This document shows positions 61,109-64,000 of a DNA stretch of 64,000 nt, in pieces (position 1 is the first letter of the stretch; the number at the start of each line of letters is the position of its first letter). The notes below the pieces were generated by a model. It had not been told where the DNA came from, did no database searches, and saw only the letters and a program-made list of their open reading frames with translations. A program made the translations under genes and the position numbers. Source of the stretch: BOG-932 sp965276835 (GTDB taxonomy: Bacteria; Pseudomonadota; Alphaproteobacteria; BOG-932; Roseiterribacteraceae); NCBI GenBank assembly GCA_965276835.1, contig OZ255631.1, positions 5,332,001 through 5,396,000 on the forward strand. Direction: 5' to 3'.

Positions 61109-62506
61109 GTGTCCGAAACGGCAAGCGCTGGAATCCAAGCAGACACCCTGATCCGGGGCGCCGTCATCGTCACAATGGACGATGAGCGCAGGATCATCAC
61201 CGACGCCTCGATCGCCATCGCCAAAGACCGCATCGTCGCGATCGGCAAGCGCGCCGACCTGGAGCGGACCGTCGATGCCGGCGAGGTGATCGACGGACGC
61301 CGCTTCATCGTCACGCCCGGTTTCGTCAACGGCCACATCCACGCGACCGAAACTCTGGTGAAGGGCTATATCCCGGAAAATCTCGGCTTCGACGAAGGCG
61401 TCTGGCGCTGGTCGGTTCCGCTTTATGAACTGCAGACGCCGGAGGAACAGGCGCTGGCCGGGCAGCTTGCCGCGGTCTCCATGCTGCGCACCGGCACGAC
61501 CTGCTTCCTCGAGGCCGGCACCGTCACCCATCTCGACCCCGTGTTCGAAGCCATCGATGCCATCGGCATCCGCGGCCGCATCGGCCAATGGGTGTTGGAC
61601 CGGGCCTTTTCGCCCGACGACGACCAGACAGCGATGACCGACGCCGCACTGAAGATCCTTGAGGAAGAGTTGGTCCGCTATCCCGGCAAAGACGGGCAAC
61701 GGTTGGCGGCGTGGCCTCTGCTGATCGGCCACAACACCAATTCCGACGCGCTGTGGCAGGGGGCGAAGGCCCTGGCCGACGAACATGGCGCCGGCATCTC
61801 CGCCCATATGAGCCCGGTCGAGAACGACCCGGACTGGTACATCGCCAATATCGGTCGCCGCCCGATCGAGCATCTGGCGTGGCTCGGCGCGCTGGGTCCG
61901 AACGTCAACCTGACCCATATGGTCCATATCGATCAGTCGGAGTTCGACCTGCTGGTCGAAACCGGTACCAATGTCACGCATTGTCCCGGTCCGGCGATGA
62001 AGGGCGCGTTTGGCCTTGCCCAGTTCGGGCGGTTTCCGGAGATGGATGCCGCCGGTGTCACCGTGATGCTGGCGACCGACGGGGCCGATCACGCCGACAT
62101 GATGCGCTCGATGACGATGGTCGCCTCGGTCTTCAAGGATGCGCGCCGCGACGCCTCGATCTTTCCTCCGCATCGGGCGCTGACCATGGCGACATTGAAC
62201 GGCGCGAAGGCGCTGGGCCTCGCCGACCAGATCGGCAGCCTGGCGGTCGGCAAGAAGGCGGATTTCGTGCTGCACGACACCGACCGGCCGGAATGGAGGC
62301 CGGTGACAAATTATATTGCCCAACTGGTGTGGTCCGCCGATGGGCGCGGCGTGCACAGCGTGTGGGTCGATGGCAAGCGCGTGGTCGACAACTACCGCTG
62401 CACGGCCATCGACGAGGAGCGGCTGTTTATCGATGCCCAGCGCGCGTCAGACTCGATCATCGCCCGCTCAGGCCTGCCGCGCGTCTATCGTTGGCCGGTG
62501 ATTTAG
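61109..62506 (+). CDS. Metal-dependent amidohydrolase (ATZ/TRZ-type deaminase-like)
   Basis: About 465 residues from the GTG at 61109; GTG at 61094 or CTG at 61100 are possible and give better RBS spacing. The first metal site GFVNGHIHATETL (HxH), second-half His residues (LLIGHNTNS, LTHMVHID) and Asp in MLATDGADHADMM are in place for a mononuclear or dinuclear hydrolase. Family members deaminate or dechlorinate triazines, guanine or cytosine. It follows the RutB-like gene by 5 nt, so it is in the same operon and probably removes an amino or amide group from the imported compound. Confidence 0.87.
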   Translation: MSETASAGIQADTLIRGAVIVTMDDERRIITDASIAIAKDRIVAIGKRADLERTVDAGEVIDGRRFIVTPGFVNGHIHATETLVKGYIPENLGFDEGVWRWSVPLYELQTPEEQALAGQLAAVSMLRTGTTCFLEAGTVTHLDPVFEAIDAIGIRGRIGQWVLDRAFSPDDDQTAMTDAALKILEEELVRYPGKDGQRLAAWPLLIGHNTNSDALWQGAKALADEHGAGISAHMSPVENDPDWYIANIGRRPIEHLAWLGALGPNVNLTHMVHIDQSEFDLLVETGTNVTHCPGPAMKGAFGLAQFGRFPEMDAAGVTVMLATDGADHADMMRSMTMVASVFKDARRDASIFPPHRALTMATLNGAKALGLADQIGSLAVGKKADFVLHDTDRPEWRPVTNYIAQLVWSADGRGVHSVWVDGKRVVDNYRCTAIDEERLFIDAQRASDSIIARSGLPRVYRWPVI

Positions 62507-62511
62507 TTGCC

Positions 62512-63585
62512 TCAGTCCTCCGGCGGGAAGATGGTGCGCGGGATGCGCACATGGATGCCGCGTACACCGTCCACAACCTGCGTCACGCCGAAATCGGCGG
62601 CGATGCTCATCAGGGAATAGGCGTCGTTTTTCGACAGGCCCTGATGTTCGTTCAGCAAGGTCAGCATACCCATCGACGCATCGCGCATGGCCACGTTCAA
62701 ATCCTCGTTGAAGCCGTGGACGATCCAGCAATCCGGCGCCTCCAGCAGGGGCGAGTGGAAATGGAAATCCTTGCGCAGGATGACCTGGAACAGGACGTCC
62801 AGCGAGGATTCGATCGCCGTGCCCGACAGCTCGCCGTCGCCCTGGGAGATATGCGGGTCGCCGATCGAGAACAGCGCCCCGTCGCACTGGATCGGGTAAT
62901 ACATCGTCGCGCCCGCGCCGATCCGCCAATTGTCGATATTGCCCCCATGCAGGCCCGGCGGAATGGTGCTGACCCGGCCGCTGACATCGGGGGCGACGCC
63001 GGCGGTGCCCAGATGTGGGCGGACGGGAATGCGCACACCCTCCAGCGCCTTTTCCCGGTCGCATTCCGGGCAGCGTGTGATCGTGCCCGGAACCAGGTAT
63101 TTCCCCGGAAAATCATAGGCATAAAGCGCGGACGCGGTGTTGCCGGTCTGGTCGATCTGATAGATCGTGACCCGCTCTGTTTCGCCGAATTCCTTGTAGA
63201 GATAGCCCCAGTTGGCGGCGAGGTTGGAGCCGTAACGGTTGCGCGGGGTCATGCTGTGATAGCGGACCTCCAGCATGTCGCCCGGCTTGGCGTCCTCGAC
63301 GAAGATCGGGCCGGTCATGATATGCACGCCGGGATTGCGGTCTTCGGGCGGGATGCCGTCGAAGATCGCCTTGATGCCTGCATCGAACATCAGGTCGGGA
63401 TCGTCGCCGGCATGGTGGGTGACCGCCTCGGTCTGGATCAGGTCGCCGCTTTTGACCTTGAGGACGGGCGCCTTCGCCGGGTCGAAATAGCCCCAATGCA
63501 CCGTCTGCGGCGTGGCGCGCAGTTTGTGCAGGGCGGACGGCACGATCTTTTCGCGGGCGTTGGTATGATTGTGGCCAAGCGGCAT
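62512..63585 (-). CDS. Acetamidase/formamidase family protein
   Basis: 357 residues from the ATG at 63585 (MPLGHNHTNAREK). The FmdA/AmdA pattern is seen in VHWGYFDPAKAPVLKVKSGDLIQTEAVTHHAGDD, GPIFVEDAKPGDMLEV, GGNIDNWRIGAGATMYYPI and GALFSIGDPHISQGDGE. It releases ammonia from formamide or short amides. It converges with the amidohydrolase gene, 5 nt apart, and is divergent from the Rieske oxygenase gene. A product of ring cleavage could supply formamide. Confidence 0.88.
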   Translation of the reverse strand: MPLGHNHTNAREKIVPSALHKLRATPQTVHWGYFDPAKAPVLKVKSGDLIQTEAVTHHAGDDPDLMFDAGIKAIFDGIPPEDRNPGVHIMTGPIFVEDAKPGDMLEVRYHSMTPRNRYGSNLAANWGYLYKEFGETERVTIYQIDQTGNTASALYAYDFPGKYLVPGTITRCPECDREKALEGVRIPVRPHLGTAGVAPDVSGRVSTIPPGLHGGNIDNWRIGAGATMYYPIQCDGALFSIGDPHISQGDGELSGTAIESSLDVLFQVILRKDFHFHSPLLEAPDCWIVHGFNEDLNVAMRDASMGMLTLLNEHQGLSKNDAYSLMSIAADFGVTQVVDGVRGIHVRIPRTIFPPED

Positions 63586-63821
63586 CGACGACCCCGTGGG
63601 TTCAAGAGTACAAACACGCGGCACTGACACTAAGCAGACATCATTTGCTGTTCTTGCTTCAAGACGCACTCGGTCTTGTGCAGTGCAACATCGCGGCAAA
63701 CGCGTCGCCCGGGCGGTTCCCCAACGGTGCAAGTCTGGGTTCGCGCTCATCCAAGACGCTGATAATGCGACGGGGTAGTTTTTTGCAGGGTTCGAAACCC
63801 GCTCAACACAGGACCGCCTTT

Positions 63822-64000
63822 ATGGCTCGCTCACTTCTTGATGACGCATTTTTCGACAGTTTCTCCAGCTCCATCATTGGGCTTGAGGACGCAGAATCCT
63901 TGCCGCCGGAATGCTATGTCGATGAGGAATTCTACGCCTTCGAGAAGGAGACCATGTTCTTTCGGGAGTGGCTCTGCGTCGGGCGCGAAAGCTGGATCAA
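63822..64000 (+). CDS. Rieske-type ring-hydroxylating oxygenase alpha subunit, N-terminus only
   Basis: The first 59 residues are visible, with an AGGAC site before the ATG at 63822. The sequence LPPECYVDEEFYAFEKETMFFREWLCVGRESWI is the usual lead-in before the Rieske [2Fe-2S] domain (YxxxxxFxxExxxxFxxxWxxVGR). The cluster ligands and the catalytic domain are beyond the right edge. In this neighbourhood it may hydroxylate or N-demethylate the imported ring compound. Confidence 0.75.
   Translation, partial: MARSLLDDAFFDSFSSSIIGLEDAESLPPECYVDEEFYAFEKETMFFREWLCVGRESWI

Overview
The window is about 63-65% GC and reads as the chromosome of an alphaproteobacterium. The supporting marks are a RepB/ParB plus serine-recombinase module, a DUF1476-family (ATPase-inhibitor-zeta-like) protein, GGAAC-N17-GTT promoters like those of the general-stress sigma factor EcfG, a CtaG/caa3 oxidase locus and many TonB-dependent receptors. 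The genus cannot be fixed from the sequence. I found no rRNA, tRNA or CRISPR array.

Region 1 (1-15.6 kb) is a catabolic island built mainly of minus-strand operons. One operon (5012 to 1) encodes a 2-keto-4-pentenoate hydratase-like protein, an isovaleryl-type acyl-CoA dehydrogenase and both subunits of a biotin-dependent acyl-CoA carboxylase. A second (14564 to 6386) encodes a periplasmic haem/beta-propeller protein, a TonB receptor fused to an OmpA domain, an alpha/beta hydrolase with Ala in the nucleophile position, an SDR with a non-canonical active site and an FMN alpha-hydroxyacid dehydrogenase. A TetR regulator lies between them, and a second TetR-like protein lacking its DNA-binding half sits nearby. 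The 17-bp palindrome TAGGAC-N5-GTCCTA occurs three times with the same geometry: upstream of each operon, and again at 15.5 kb, where the expected downstream gene seems to have been replaced by an insertion.

Region 2 (15.86-20.0 kb) is that insertion: two ParB/RepB-like proteins and a large serine recombinase in one operon, a small divergent DNA-binding-like protein, and a cluster of TTCCCTGTT repeats with dyads.

Region 3 (20.0-29.2 kb) is a respiratory module. It holds a lanthanide-type PQQ alcohol dehydrogenase (XoxF), its cytochromes and XoxJ-like binding protein, and a complete caa3-type oxidase (coxB, coxA, coxC), with ctaG divergent. Electrons from periplasmic alcohol oxidation could reach oxygen using proteins of this locus alone.

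Region 4 (29.3-55.5 kb) is an envelope and stress region: an EmrA/EmrB/outer-membrane efflux operon; an EEP nuclease, an LPG-synthase-like protein and a phospholipase D; several small stress-associated proteins; a Tat-exported F420-type enzyme; MgtC; CYTH-CHAD; a sulfate-binding protein; PBP1A; MarR; HtrA/DegP and an OmpR-type two-component system. Several genes carry EcfG-like promoter matches.

Region 5 (55.5-64.0 kb) is a second catabolic island. A second TonB-OmpA receptor is divergent from a RutA-like flavin monooxygenase, a RutB-like cysteine hydrolase and an amidohydrolase; these are followed by an acetamidase/formamidase on the opposite strand and the start of a Rieske ring-hydroxylating oxygenase. 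Together they suggest uptake and opening of an N-heterocyclic or amide compound of unknown identity.
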